Of a stretch of DNA of 56,182 nt, positions 24,487-33,434 are shown piece after piece. The DNA is taken from assembly GCF_031157255.1 (NCBI RefSeq), contig NZ_JAVIFX010000041.1:1-56182 (forward strand), given 5' to 3'. Source of the DNA: Bradyrhizobium sp. LHD-71. GTDB lineage: Bacteria > Pseudomonadota > Alphaproteobacteria > Rhizobiales > Xanthobacteraceae. How positions within the stretch are numbered: position 1 is the stretch's first letter; each line of letters begins with the position of its first letter. The position numbers and the translations under genes were made by a program. The notes under the pieces were generated by a model. It did not search any database, was not told the origin of the DNA, and saw nothing but the letters and a program-made list of their open reading frames with translations.

Positions 24487-25620
24487 TCAGGCGGCTTCGG
24501 TGTTGCGGGTGCGCATGCGGTCGATCAACTGGTCCTCCCAGTAGGACATGCTGCCGAGGCCGAGTGCGAGCGCGTTGGAGCGGCGGTAGTACAGATGGCA
24601 GTCGAATTCCCAGGTGAAGCCCATGCCGCCATGCACCTGGATGTTCTGCTTCGAGCAGTGCTGGAACGCCTGTGTGGCGCTGATGCGCGCCGCGGCCGCA
24701 GCTTCCGCCAATTCCGACGAGTTGGTCGAGAGCGCCCAGGCGGCATAGTAGGCGTTGGAACGCGCCAGCGTCGCCGACACATACATGTCGGCGAGGATGT
24801 GCTTGACCGCCTGGAACGAGCCGATCGGACGGCCGAATGCCATGCGATCGAGTGCATAGTCGCGGCCCATCTCCAGCGCCCGTTCGGCGCCGCCGACCTG
24901 CTCGAAGGCGACGAGCACGGCGGCACGATCCAGAACGCGCGTCAGGTTGCTCCAGCCTTCGTCGGCGCGGCCGAGCAGCTCGGCCGGAGCACCGTTGAAC
25001 TTGATCTCGGCCTGATTGTGGGTCGGATCGATGCTCTGCAGCGAGCGACGCTCGACGCCCTTGCCCGTCAGATCGACGATATAGAGCGCGATGTCGCTCT
25101 CGCGGCCACTGTTGCCGGAGCGCGCCACGACGATCGCGAAATCGGCGATCTCGCCGTCCGGCACCGGTGTCTTGGTGCCGCTGACGGCGCCATTCGCCAC
25201 TTGCGCCTTGATCGCGGCGGGAGAGAGCTTGCCCTTGCCTTCAAACAACGCCAGCGTGCCGATCTTCTCGCCGGATGCGAGCCCCGGCAGATACTTCCGC
25301 TTCTGCGCATCAGTGCCGGCCAGCATGATCGCTTCGGCAGCGAGATAGATCGAGGACGCGAACGGTACCGGGGCGACGACGCGGCCGAGCTCCTCGGCAA
25401 TCACGCACAGTTCGAGATGGCCTGCACCGGAGCCGCCGAACTCCTCGGGAATGGCGACGCCGAGGAAGCCGAGCTCGGCAAGCCCCTTCCACAGCGAGCG
25501 GTCGTACGTATCCTTCCCCTCGAGCACCTGCCGCACGGCCTTGCTCGTGCACTTTTCGGCGAGAAACCGCCGCGCCTGATCGCGCAATTGCTTCTGGTCG
25601 TCGGAAAAATCGAAATTCAT
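24487..25620 (-). CDS. Acyl-CoA dehydrogenase, small-type partner subunit
   Basis: A 377-residue acyl-CoA dehydrogenase. It opens FDFSDDQKQLRDQARRFLAEK and has IPEEFGGSGAGHLE. The block HGGMGFTWEFDCHLYYRR carries the Glu at the usual catalytic site. The C-terminal GTxEVxRNIIA motif found in its partner is missing. The two adjacent genes therefore complement each other, as in heterotetrameric dehydrogenases. Start ATG 25620 fits the family N-terminus; a longer reading to 25713 would run back over the end of the SDR gene. It oxidises an acyl-CoA to enoyl-CoA. Confidence 0.9.
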   Translation of the reverse strand: MNFDFSDDQKQLRDQARRFLAEKCTSKAVRQVLEGKDTYDRSLWKGLAELGFLGVAIPEEFGGSGAGHLELCVIAEELGRVVAPVPFASSIYLAAEAIMLAGTDAQKRKYLPGLASGEKIGTLALFEGKGKLSPAAIKAQVANGAVSGTKTPVPDGEIADFAIVVARSGNSGRESDIALYIVDLTGKGVERRSLQSIDPTHNQAEIKFNGAPAELLGRADEGWSNLTRVLDRAAVLVAFEQVGGAERALEMGRDYALDRMAFGRPIGSFQAVKHILADMYVSATLARSNAYYAAWALSTNSSELAEAAAAARISATQAFQHCSKQNIQVHGGMGFTWEFDCHLYYRRSNALALGLGSMSYWEDQLIDRMRTRNTEAA

Positions 25621-25663
25621 GGTGAGTGTGGCTCCCTCTCTTCTTATTGAGCGTATTATTGCG

Positions 25664-26422
25664 CTAGCGCGGCGCCATGCGGATGGCGCCGTCAAGGCGA
25701 ATGGTCTCGCCATTCAGCATCGGATTTTCAACGATGTGAACCGCCAGCGCTGCATACTCGCTAGGATCGCCGAGCCGTGCCGGATGCGGCACCTGGGCGC
25801 CGAGGCTCTTGCGCGCCTCCTCCGGCAGCCCCATCAGCAGCGGAGTGAGGAACAGGCCGGGCGCGATGGTATTGACGCGGATGAACATCGAGGCGAGATC
25901 GCGGGCAACCGGCAGCGTCAGCCCGACCACCCCGCCCTTTGACGCCGAATAGGCCGCCTGCCCGATCTGGCCGTCGAAGGCTGCAACACTCGCGGTGTTA
26001 ATGATGACACCCCGCTCCTCGCCGATCGGCTCGGCAGTGGCGAGCCGCTCGGCCATGAGGCGCAGCACGTTGAACGTGCCGATCAGGTTGATGCTGACGA
26101 CACGCGTGAAGACGTCGAGCGGAAACGGACCGCTCTTGCCGACCGTGCGGGACGCGTTGCCGACGCCGGCGCAGTTCACCAGCACTCGGGTTATGCCATG
26201 CGCCGACTCGGCCTTGGAGATCGCCGCCTTCACCTGCTCTTCGCTTGTGACGTCGGCACCGAGCGCCAGACCCTTGATCTCCTCGGCAACCTTGTCCGCA
26301 TTCTCCTTGCGCACATCGAGGACGGCGACCTTCGCGCCCTTCGCGGCCATGGCCCGCGCGGTCGCAGCACCTAGTCCCGAACCGCCACCGGTGATGAGAA
26401 CAGGAACGTCTTTCAGTTGCAT
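25664..26422 (-). CDS. HSD10-like SDR (3-hydroxyacyl-CoA dehydrogenase type 2)
   Basis: A 252-residue SDR with [12 protein letters not shown] for NAD binding (residues about 11-22) and a canonical active site ([21 protein letters not shown]). The C-terminal half, including [27 protein letters not shown] and [13 protein letters not shown], strongly resembles HSD17B10/HADH2. That enzyme oxidises 2-methyl-3-hydroxyacyl-CoA in isoleucine and branched-chain fatty-acid breakdown. It sits between the CoA racemase and the dehydrogenase pair, supporting branched acyl-CoA oxidation. Confidence 0.9.
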   Translation of the reverse strand: MQLKDVPVLITGGGSGLGAATARAMAAKGAKVAVLDVRKENADKVAEEIKGLALGADVTSEEQVKAAISKAESAHGITRVLVNCAGVGNASRTVGKSGPFPLDVFTRVVSINLIGTFNVLRLMAERLATAEPIGEERGVIINTASVAAFDGQIGQAAYSASKGGVVGLTLPVARDLASMFIRVNTIAPGLFLTPLLMGLPEEARKSLGAQVPHPARLGDPSEYAALAVHIVENPMLNGETIRLDGAIRMAPR

Positions 26423-26457
26423 CGAATGGCCCCTTCCAACTTTTTACGAAACGGATC

Positions 26458-27582
26458 TCAGGCGCGCGCTCGCCGCGCGGGGCTATCGCCCCAGTCTGCG
26501 AGAATGTCCGACACCTGCAAGGCATCGACTCCTGCCGAATGCTGGATCGCCGACGGCGTGCGCGAGAAGCGCGGCGCAGGCGCCGGCTGCACACCGCCGG
26601 CGTGCTCCACAAACGTCTTGCGCGCGGCCAGGTGCGGATGCTTCGGCGCATCGAACAGGCCGACGATCGCGGCGGCGCAGGCGTCACTGCCCTCGAGTAG
26701 CTTTGACCACTCGTCGCGCGTCTTCGTCAGGAATATGGCTTCGAGCTTCCTCTGCAGCTCCGGCCACTTTGCGCGATCGTTCTGTGCATCGAACGCATCG
26801 TCGGCGAGGCCCGCGAGCTTGCGGAGCTCGGCATAGAACTGCGGCTCGATCGCGCCGATCGACATGTAGTTGCCGCAACCGCACTTGTAGGTCCGATAGA
26901 AATGCGCGCCACCGTCGAGCAGGTTGGTGCCGGCCTCGTCGGTCCAGCGTCCCATGGCTTTCAGGGCATGGAACATGGTCAGCATGTTCGAGACGCCATC
27001 GCACATGGCAGCGTCCACCACCTGCCCCTTGCCGGAGGACCGCGCCTCGATGATCGCCGCAAGCAGACCGACGACGAGAAACAGAGCGCCGCCGCCGTAG
27101 TCACCGACGAGATTGAGCGGCGCCACGGGCTCACCGTCATGCGAGCGAAAGGAATCGAGCGCGCCGGTGATCGCGATGTAGTTGATGTCATGGCCGGCAG
27201 CCATGGCCAGCGGCCCCTCCTGGCCCCACCCGGTCATGCGAGCATAGACCAGGCGCGGATTGCGCTTCAGCGCCTCATCGGGTCCAAGCCCGAGCCGCTC
27301 CATCACCTGCGGGCGAAAGCCTTCGATCAGCGCGTCGGCGGCGCCGATCAATTCCAGGGCCTTGGCGATGTCGTCCTTCTTCTTCAGATCGAGCTCGACC
27401 GGACGACGCCCGCGATTGACGAAATTGCGCGCGTCGTTTTTCCACTGGCCCGGCCGCGCGATCGTCACGACGTCGGCGCCCATGTCAGATAGCATCATGG
27501 ACGCATAAGGGCCGGGACCGATCCCGGCGAACTCGATGATCCGTACGCCGCGCAGCGGACCGGTCGCCTTATCCTTGCTCAC
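26458..27582 (-). CDS. CaiB/BaiF-family protein, alpha-methylacyl-CoA racemase-like
   Basis: A 374-residue class III CoA-transferase-fold protein. Segments such as LRGVRIIEFAGIGPGPYASM, TGWGQEGPLAMAAGHDINYIA and SIGAIEPQFYAEL closely recall alpha-methylacyl-CoA racemase (AMACR), which inverts the 2-methyl centre so that S-specific dehydrogenases can act. The start is GTG with an ideal AGGAGG 6 nt upstream. It follows the TetR gene on the same strand after 49 nt. A CoA-transferase role is possible, but the AMACR likeness is stronger. Confidence 0.87.
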   Translation of the reverse strand: MSKDKATGPLRGVRIIEFAGIGPGPYASMMLSDMGADVVTIARPGQWKNDARNFVNRGRRPVELDLKKKDDIAKALELIGAADALIEGFRPQVMERLGLGPDEALKRNPRLVYARMTGWGQEGPLAMAAGHDINYIAITGALDSFRSHDGEPVAPLNLVGDYGGGALFLVVGLLAAIIEARSSGKGQVVDAAMCDGVSNMLTMFHALKAMGRWTDEAGTNLLDGGAHFYRTYKCGCGNYMSIGAIEPQFYAELRKLAGLADDAFDAQNDRAKWPELQRKLEAIFLTKTRDEWSKLLEGSDACAAAIVGLFDAPKHPHLAARKTFVEHAGGVQPAPAPRFSRTPSAIQHSAGVDALQVSDILADWGDSPARRARA

Positions 27583-27631
27583 GATGTCCTCCTAAAACTG
27601 TTCTTGTTATCGTTCGTCGGACGTCCGACGC

Positions 27632-28312
27632 CTATTTGTACTTGCTTGTCTTCCCGCTCTTCACGGCAGGCGCTCTCAGTATGCCGCCGCAAATCAGCTC
27701 TGTCATGTGCGCTACATAGCGGCGGCGCACGTCGTCCGTTACACCACCGAGGCCAAGTGCCGGCGACATCGCCGTCCGGCCATGGAACAGATGGTCGCAG
27801 GCGCCGATCAGGCTGATATAGAACAGCATCGGATCCACTTTGCGGAATTCGCCCGCCTCGACGCCTTCCTCGAGCAAGCGGCGCTGGAACTCGAATACTG
27901 GTCTCGCGAAGACATGCGAGACCTCCTTCGCCGCCTTCTCGTTGCTTTCATAAAGCAACCGGTGGATCAGCCGGTTCAGATATGGAAAGCGGTGGTAGGC
28001 CTTGATGATGCCCGCGATGTGCAGCTTCAGCTTCTCGGTCGGCGAGATCGGCTGCCGCATCAGGTAGTCGAGGTTCGCGATCTCCGACTGCGAATCCCGC
28101 GTGAGCAGCGCCAACAGGAGCCCGTCCTTGTTGCCGAAATGATACTTCACCAGCGCCGCGTTGACGCCGGACTTCTTCGCCAGTTCGCTCAAGGAGATGT
28201 CGATCGAATTGCGCTCGATCATCAATTCGCCTGCAGCCTTCAACAGCTTCGCGGCAGTTACGTTCTGCTGCTGTGGCGCCTTCTGTGTGGCAAGGGCTGT
28301 ATCGGTTCGCAT
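27632..28312 (-). CDS. TetR/AcrR-family transcriptional regulator
   Basis: A 226-residue repressor-type protein. The N-terminal HTH includes ISLSELAKKSGVNAALVKYHFGNKDGLLLAL (about residues 39-69), and a helical ligand domain follows (KLKLHIAGIIKAYHRFPYLNRLIHRLL). It is the first gene of the minus-strand racemase-dehydrogenase operon and divergent from the thiolase-ligase operon. The 142-bp space between contains an imperfect dyad. Regulators in this setting usually sense an acyl-CoA (inference). Confidence 0.92.
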   Translation of the reverse strand: MRTDTALATQKAPQQQNVTAAKLLKAAGELMIERNSIDISLSELAKKSGVNAALVKYHFGNKDGLLLALLTRDSQSEIANLDYLMRQPISPTEKLKLHIAGIIKAYHRFPYLNRLIHRLLYESNEKAAKEVSHVFARPVFEFQRRLLEEGVEAGEFRKVDPMLFYISLIGACDHLFHGRTAMSPALGLGGVTDDVRRRYVAHMTELICGGILRAPAVKSGKTSKYK

Positions 28313-28370
28313 CTTCTTCCAGGCAAGAGACGGCGCGCGCAGCTAAGCTCATCGCTGCACCGGGCTCAAG

Positions 28371-28390
28371 AGTTAATTGAACGATTGACT
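28371..28390. promoter_or_regulatory. Candidate TetR operator in the divergent promoter region
   Basis: AGTTAATTGAACGATTGACT is an imperfect 20-bp dyad in which 14 of 20 positions are symmetric. It lies in an AT-rich patch 58 nt upstream of the TetR start and 64 nt upstream of the thiolase start, where one repressor could control both directions. No biochemical support; assignment is by position and symmetry. Confidence 0.5.
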
Positions 28391-28454
28391 AAATCGAGGC
28401 CGGTCCGTTTAATTGGAAGCAACGACCCCACAAAAACGCAAAGGGAGAGACGCC

Positions 28455-29627
28455 ATGGCCGAGGCCTATATCGTCGCCGCAGCTCGTACCGCCGGTGGCC
28501 GCAAGGGAGGCCGCCTCTCTGGCTGGCATCCGGCCGATCTCGCCGGCCAGGTGCTGAACACGCTGGTCGACCACACAAAGATCGATCCGGCGCAGGTCGA
28601 GGACGTGATCATGGGCTGCGTGATGCAGGCCGGCGAGCAATCCACCAACATCGCACGCAATGCGGTGCTTGCCTCAAAACTGCCGGAGAGCGTGCCGGCC
28701 ACCTCGATCGACCGCCAGTGCGGCTCCTCGCAACAGGCGTTGCATTTCGCTGCGCAAGCGGTGATGGCCGGCAGCATGGACGTGGTGATTGCAGCCGGAG
28801 TGGAAAGCATGACGCGGGTGCCCATGGGGCTGCCCGCCTCGCTTCCGGCCAAGAACGGCTTTGGCCACTACAAGAGCGGCGAAATCGAGAAGCGTTACCC
28901 GAACATCGAGTTCAGCCAGTTCACCGGCGCCGAGATGATGGCGAAGAAATACGATCTCTCCAAGGAGGAGCTCGACCAGTATTCTTATGAAAGCCACCAG
29001 CGGGCGATCGCAGCGACGCAAGGCGGCCTGTTCAAGGATGAGATCGTTCCGCTGCCGATCACGCGAGCGGACGGGACGTCCGACACGCACAGCATCGACG
29101 AAGGCATCCGCTTCGACGCGACGCTGGAAGGCATTCGCGGCGTCAAACTGATCGCCGAGGGCGGACGCATCACCGCGGCCAGCGCAAGCCAGATTTGCGA
29201 CGGCGCGTCCGGCGTCATGGTCGTCAACGAGAAGGGCCTGAAATCGCTTGGGCTGACCCCCATGGCCCGCATCCACCACATGAGCGTGCTCGGCCACGAT
29301 CCGGTCATCATGCTGGAAGCGCCTCTGCCCGCCACCAAGCGGGCTCTCGACAAGGCCGGCATGACGATCGACGACATCGATCTGTTCGAGGTGAACGAGG
29401 CGTTCGCCTCGGTCCCGACCGCGTGGCTGAAGGCGACCGGCGCCGATCCCGCGCGGCTCAACGTCAACGGCGGCGCGATCGCGCTCGGCCACCCGCTCGG
29501 CGGCTCCGGCACCAAGCTGATGACGACGCTGGTGCACGCGCTGAAGCAGCGTAACAAGCGGTACGGGCTGCAGACCATGTGCGAAGGCGGCGGCATGGCA
29601 AATGTGACGATCGTGGAGCGGCTGTGA
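28455..29627 (+). CDS. Acetyl-CoA acyltransferase (thiolase)
   Basis: A 390-residue thiolase that cleaves 3-ketoacyl-CoA with CoA to acetyl- or propionyl-CoA. It has the nucleophile Cys in DRQCGSSQQALHFAAQAV, NVNGGAIALGHPLGGSGTKL and the C-terminal CEGGGMANVTIVERL. ATG 28455 is chosen over a TTG at 28413 because GGGAGA precedes it and the family N-terminus (EAYIVAAARTAGGRKGGRL) begins there. It is the first gene of the plus-strand arm of the TetR cluster and supplies the last step of beta-oxidation. Confidence 0.94.
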   Translation: MAEAYIVAAARTAGGRKGGRLSGWHPADLAGQVLNTLVDHTKIDPAQVEDVIMGCVMQAGEQSTNIARNAVLASKLPESVPATSIDRQCGSSQQALHFAAQAVMAGSMDVVIAAGVESMTRVPMGLPASLPAKNGFGHYKSGEIEKRYPNIEFSQFTGAEMMAKKYDLSKEELDQYSYESHQRAIAATQGGLFKDEIVPLPITRADGTSDTHSIDEGIRFDATLEGIRGVKLIAEGGRITAASASQICDGASGVMVVNEKGLKSLGLTPMARIHHMSVLGHDPVIMLEAPLPATKRALDKAGMTIDDIDLFEVNEAFASVPTAWLKATGADPARLNVNGGAIALGHPLGGSGTKLMTTLVHALKQRNKRYGLQTMCEGGGMANVTIVERL

Positions 29628-29732
29628 GAAGAGCGAATGACGAGTAGCGAACGCGAACCGACCCGGTGACACTGCCGTGGTTCTTTCCTCCCGTTCGCCA
29701 CTCACTCGTCGCTGTTCGCCAGGAACCGGTCC

Positions 29733-31280
29733 ATGACCCATCCCTCCGTCCACGCCCGTACCCGGCCGGACAAGCTCGCCTACATGATGGCGGAGACCGG
29801 ACGGGGCATCACCTACCGTCAGCTCGAGGACCGCTCCAATCAGGGCGCGCAGCTCTTCCGCAGCCTCGGTGTGCAGCGCGGCGACCATATCGCCATACTG
29901 CTGGAGAACTGCACCACCTTCATGGAAATCTGCTGGGCAGCGCAGCGGTCCGGCGTCTATTTCACCGCCATCAGCCGCTATCTCACCGGAGATGAGATCG
30001 CCTACATCGTCAGGGACTGCGGCGCGAAGATCTTCATCACTTCGCTTCAATGCCACGACCGCGTATCCGACCTGCTCGACAAGGAGCTGAGCGGCGTCAA
30101 GCTGTTCATGGTCGGCGGCGTCAAGCCGGGTTTCCAGTCGTGGGAAGCGGCGATCGCAGAGCAGCCGGCCAGCCGCATCGCCGACGAAGCCATCGGCCAC
30201 GACATGCTCTATTCATCCGGCACGACGGGACGGCCGAAGGGGATCAGGCGCGTGGCATCCACCGATCCGATCGACATGATCAATCCGCTGATGAAAATGC
30301 TTTGCGTCACGGGCTGCGGCATGTCGGAGAACACCGTCTACCTGTCGCCGGCGCCGCTCTACCACGCGGCTCCGTTGCGCTTCAACTTGATGGTCGGCTC
30401 GCTCGGCGGCACCTCGGTGATCATGGAGCATTTCGACGCAGAGACCTATCTGCGCATGATCGAGAGGTACAAGATCACCCAGTCGCAGCTGGTGCCGACC
30501 ATGTTCGTGCGCATGCTGAAGCTGCCGGACGATGTGCGCAAGAAGTACGACCTTTCGACTCTGACGGGTGCGATCCACGCCGCGGCCCCCTGCCCGATCG
30601 ACGTGAAGGCGAAGATGATCGACTGGTGGGGACCGATCCTGGTCGAATACTATGCGGGCTCGGAAGGTAACGGCGTCACGGTGTCGACCTCGAAGGACTG
30701 GCTCACCCATCGCGGCACCGTCGGACGCGCGGTGGTCGGCAAGGTGAAGGTCCTCGACGAGGAAGGCAACGAGCTGCCGCCGGGCGAGATCGGCACGATC
30801 TACTTCGCCGACGGGCCACAATTCGCCTATCACAATGACCCGGAGAAAACGAAGCGCGCGTTCAACGACAAAGGCTGGTCGACGCTGGGTGACGTCGGCT
30901 ATGTCGACAATGACGGCTTCCTCTATCTCACCGACCGCAAGGCCTACATGATCATCTCCGGCGGCGTGAACATCTACCCGCAGGAGACGGAGGATGTGCT
31001 GATCGGCCATCCGGAGGTGGCGGACGTCGCGGTGTTCGGCGTGCCCAACGAGGAAATGGGCGAAGAGGTGAAGGCGGTCGTGCAGCCGCGCGACATGGCG
31101 AAGGCCAGCAAGGCCTTCGAGGCGGAGCTGATCGCCTTCTGCCGGCAGAAGCTGTCGGCGCTGAAGTGCCCGCGCTCGATCGACTTCGAGGCGGAGTTGC
31201 CGCGCACGCCGACGGGCAAGCTGGTCAAGCGCCACCTGCGCGACCGGTATTGGGCCGAAAGGAAGGCGGCGAAGGCGTAA
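29733..31280 (+). CDS. AMP-forming acyl-CoA synthetase
   Basis: A 515-residue adenylate-forming ligase with the P-loop-like YSSGTTGRPKGIR (about residues 160-172), the A5-like region YYAGSEGNGVT, GWSTLGDVGYVDNDGFLYLTDR and the C-terminal catalytic Lys in TPTGKLVKR. It activates a carboxylic acid to its CoA thioester in the cytoplasm. It lies 105 nt after the thiolase and is likely the entry enzyme for the TetR-controlled pathway. Chain length or substrate cannot be read directly. It converges with the CoA-ester lyase gene, leaving 17 nt. Confidence 0.92.
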   Translation: MTHPSVHARTRPDKLAYMMAETGRGITYRQLEDRSNQGAQLFRSLGVQRGDHIAILLENCTTFMEICWAAQRSGVYFTAISRYLTGDEIAYIVRDCGAKIFITSLQCHDRVSDLLDKELSGVKLFMVGGVKPGFQSWEAAIAEQPASRIADEAIGHDMLYSSGTTGRPKGIRRVASTDPIDMINPLMKMLCVTGCGMSENTVYLSPAPLYHAAPLRFNLMVGSLGGTSVIMEHFDAETYLRMIERYKITQSQLVPTMFVRMLKLPDDVRKKYDLSTLTGAIHAAAPCPIDVKAKMIDWWGPILVEYYAGSEGNGVTVSTSKDWLTHRGTVGRAVVGKVKVLDEEGNELPPGEIGTIYFADGPQFAYHNDPEKTKRAFNDKGWSTLGDVGYVDNDGFLYLTDRKAYMIISGGVNIYPQETEDVLIGHPEVADVAVFGVPNEEMGEEVKAVVQPRDMAKASKAFEAELIAFCRQKLSALKCPRSIDFEAELPRTPTGKLVKRHLRDRYWAERKAAKA

Positions 31281-31297
31281 ACCTCGCCATTGCGCGC

Positions 31298-32197
31298 CTA
31301 TTTCCGCGCTCGCGCCTCATGCTTGGCTGCCTGGCGCAGCACATTGCGGGCGCGCTCCACCACCGGCACGTCGATCATCTTGCCTTCGAAGGTGACGGCG
31401 CCGAGGCCCTTGGCCATGGCGTCGTCGTAGGCCGCGATCATGCGCTGCGCGCGGTCGACGTCCTCGGCCGAGAAACCGTATTCCTCGTTCAGGATCGTGA
31501 CCTGGCTCGGGTGCACGCAGGTGCCGCCGGCGAAGCCGAATTTCCGCGAGCGCTTGATCGTCTCGCGGAAGGCATTCAGATCGGCGAACTCGGCAACGGT
31601 TCCCATGAAGCCGAGCGGCAGGATGCCGGCGGCACGCGCGGCGACGATCATCGTCTGCTTGGCAAGCTGCAGCGTCTCGCCGATCGGCTCCATCGACAGT
31701 GCCAGCGCGAAGTCCTCCGCGCCCAGCGACAGCGCCACCACACGAGGCGAGGCTTTGGCGATCTCGCGCAGGCGGAAAAAGGCGTCGGCGGTCTCCACCA
31801 GCGGAACCAGCTTCGTATGCCCGTTCGGCAGGCCCTTCTGCGCCTCGAACGTGTCGAGCAGCTCGGCGATCACGCCGATATGCTCGGCACTTTCGGCCTT
31901 GGGACACATCAGGGCCATCACGCCGGGACCGACCGCCGCCTCGATGTCGAGAAAGGCCTGGTGCCAGGGCCGGTTGATGCGCACGACCACGTCGGCGCCG
32001 GCCTTGCTGACCTCCTTCGCCGCCGCATGGATCAACGTACGCCCGCGAGGCTTTTCAGCCTCGGGTACACTGTCTTCGAGATCGAGGATGTAAGCGTCGG
32101 CGCCACGCGTGTGCGCTGTCGCAACGAACTTCTCGCGCGTGACCGGAACGAACATGAGCGACCGCCAGGCCGGCAGGTCGTCGCGCAACAGAGCCAT
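31298..32197 (-). CDS. HpcH/HpaI-type CoA-ester lyase (second copy)
   Basis: A 299-residue lyase of the citrate-lyase-beta/malyl-CoA lyase family with MFVPVTREKF, YILDLEDSVPEAEK, LVETADAF and LSLGAEDFALAL as metal and active-site regions. It is clearly divergent from the lyase at 644-1495 (VPVTREK against VPGDSTRK; GAED against GGED), so not a recent duplicate. It is transcribed toward the ligase gene and lies downstream of the second ABC operon, 238 nt away, possibly as a separate unit. Substrate unknown. Confidence 0.88.
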   Translation of the reverse strand: MALLRDDLPAWRSLMFVPVTREKFVATAHTRGADAYILDLEDSVPEAEKPRGRTLIHAAAKEVSKAGADVVVRINRPWHQAFLDIEAAVGPGVMALMCPKAESAEHIGVIAELLDTFEAQKGLPNGHTKLVPLVETADAFFRLREIAKASPRVVALSLGAEDFALALSMEPIGETLQLAKQTMIVAARAAGILPLGFMGTVAEFADLNAFRETIKRSRKFGFAGGTCVHPSQVTILNEEYGFSAEDVDRAQRMIAAYDDAMAKGLGAVTFEGKMIDVPVVERARNVLRQAAKHEARARK

Positions 32198-32347
32198 CAG
32201 ATCAATCCCTGTGAACGGAGATGGGCCTGTTTATCAATCGGACTGCGGCCGACACAAGGGCTCATCGCACCATTAGCGCCGAGTCCGCTTCGCCCAGCCC
32301 TCTCCCCATCCGAACTCGGGTTTACCGAGGTTCGGCGCTATCAAGTG

Positions 32348-32375
32348 GTCGAAGTCGGAAACATCCGACTTCGAC
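32348..32375 (-). terminator. Perfect 11-bp hairpin downstream of the second ABC operon
   Basis: GTCGAAGTCGG (32348-32358) and CCGACTTCGAC (32365-32375) form a perfect stem with a 6-nt loop, 61 nt after the DppF stop at 32436. No long T-tract follows on the minus strand, so it may be a terminator of low strength, an mRNA-end stabiliser or an intergenic repeat. A second, shorter dyad around ccgaac/gttcgg lies at about 32310-32334. The rest of 32198-32435 shows no gene. Confidence 0.5.
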
Positions 32376-32435
32376 TGGAGAGGGAGCGCGACGCGTCCGT
32401 CGCCATCTCTGATCAACCGATATCCGATAGCCCTG

Positions 32436-33434
32436 CTAGCGCAGGTGGCATGCCACGAACTGCCGGGGCGCGATCTCGCGCAACAACGGGGTCTCGGATC
32501 TGCAGCGATCGACCGCATAGGGACAGCGCGTATGGAAGTGACAGCCGCTCGGCGGCTTCACAGGGCTCGGCACGTCGCCCTGCAGCACGATCTTGCTGCG
32601 CTTGATTTTCGGGTCCGGGACCGGCACTGCCGACAGCAGCGCTTCGGTGTAGGGGTGACCCGGATTGGTGAAGATCGTGGTCTTGTCGGCGTATTCGACG
32701 ATACGGCCGAGATACATCACCGCGATCCGCTGGCTGATGTGCTCGACCACCGAAAGATTGTGCGAGATGAAGAGGTACGACAGGCCGAGATCGCGCTGCA
32801 GATCCATCAACAGGTTGATCACCTGCGCCTGGATCGACACGTCGAGCGCAGATACCGGCTCGTCGCAGATGATCAGCTTCGGATTGAGCGCGAGCGCACG
32901 CGCGATGCCGATACGCTGGCGCTGGCCGCCAGAAAACTGATGCGGAAAATTCGCCATCTGCGCACGCGACAGTCCGACGCGGTCGAACAGTTTGGCGACG
33001 ATCTCCTCGCGCTTCCTGCCGCTGGCGATGCCATGCGTGCTCAGCGGCTCACCGACGATGTCGCCCGCGGACATGCGCGGGTTGAGCGAGGAGTACGGAT
33101 CCTGAAAGATGATCTGCATCTGCCGCCGGAACGGCTTCAGCTCGCGCTTGCTGAGCTCGCGGATGTCCTCGCCGCCGATCCGTATCACGCCGTCGGTCGG
33201 CTCGATCAGCCGCAGGATGGCGCGGCCGACCGTCGACTTGCCGCAACCGGACTCGCCCACAAGGCCGAGCGCTTCGCCCTCGCCGATCGTGAAGCTGACG
33301 CCGTCGACCGCGAGCACATGGCCGTGCGTGCGGCGGAGGAAACCCTTCTTGATCGGGAAATGCTTCTTCAGACCCTCAATCTCAAGGACCGGGGGACGCG
33401 TCGCCCGTACGGCGGCTTGACCGGCCTCAGCCAT
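32436..33434 (-). CDS. ABC-transporter ATP-binding protein, DppF/OppF type (system 2)
   Basis: A 332-residue ATPase with Walker [10 protein letters not shown], signature FSGGQRQR, Walker [13 protein letters not shown], switch His in FISHNLSVV and the C-terminal Cys region [17 protein letters not shown] 33434 overlaps the DppD gene's stop by 8 bp; an alternative start 27 nt further upstream is possible. It closes the second importer operon. Confidence 0.92.
   Translation of the reverse strand: MAEAGQAAVRATRPPVLEIEGLKKHFPIKKGFLRRTHGHVLAVDGVSFTIGEGEALGLVGESGCGKSTVGRAILRLIEPTDGVIRIGGEDIRELSKRELKPFRRQMQIIFQDPYSSLNPRMSAGDIVGEPLSTHGIASGRKREEIVAKLFDRVGLSRAQMANFPHQFSGGQRQRIGIARALALNPKLIICDEPVSALDVSIQAQVINLLMDLQRDLGLSYLFISHNLSVVEHISQRIAVMYLGRIVEYADKTTIFTNPGHPYTEALLSAVPVPDPKIKRSKIVLQGDVPSPVKPPSGCHFHTRCPYAVDRCRSETPLLREIAPRQFVACHLR

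Noticed and set aside
28674-30200. A 508-codon minus-strand open frame
   Set aside because: It runs antisense through the thiolase and ligase genes, which have clear motifs; no recognisable domain.
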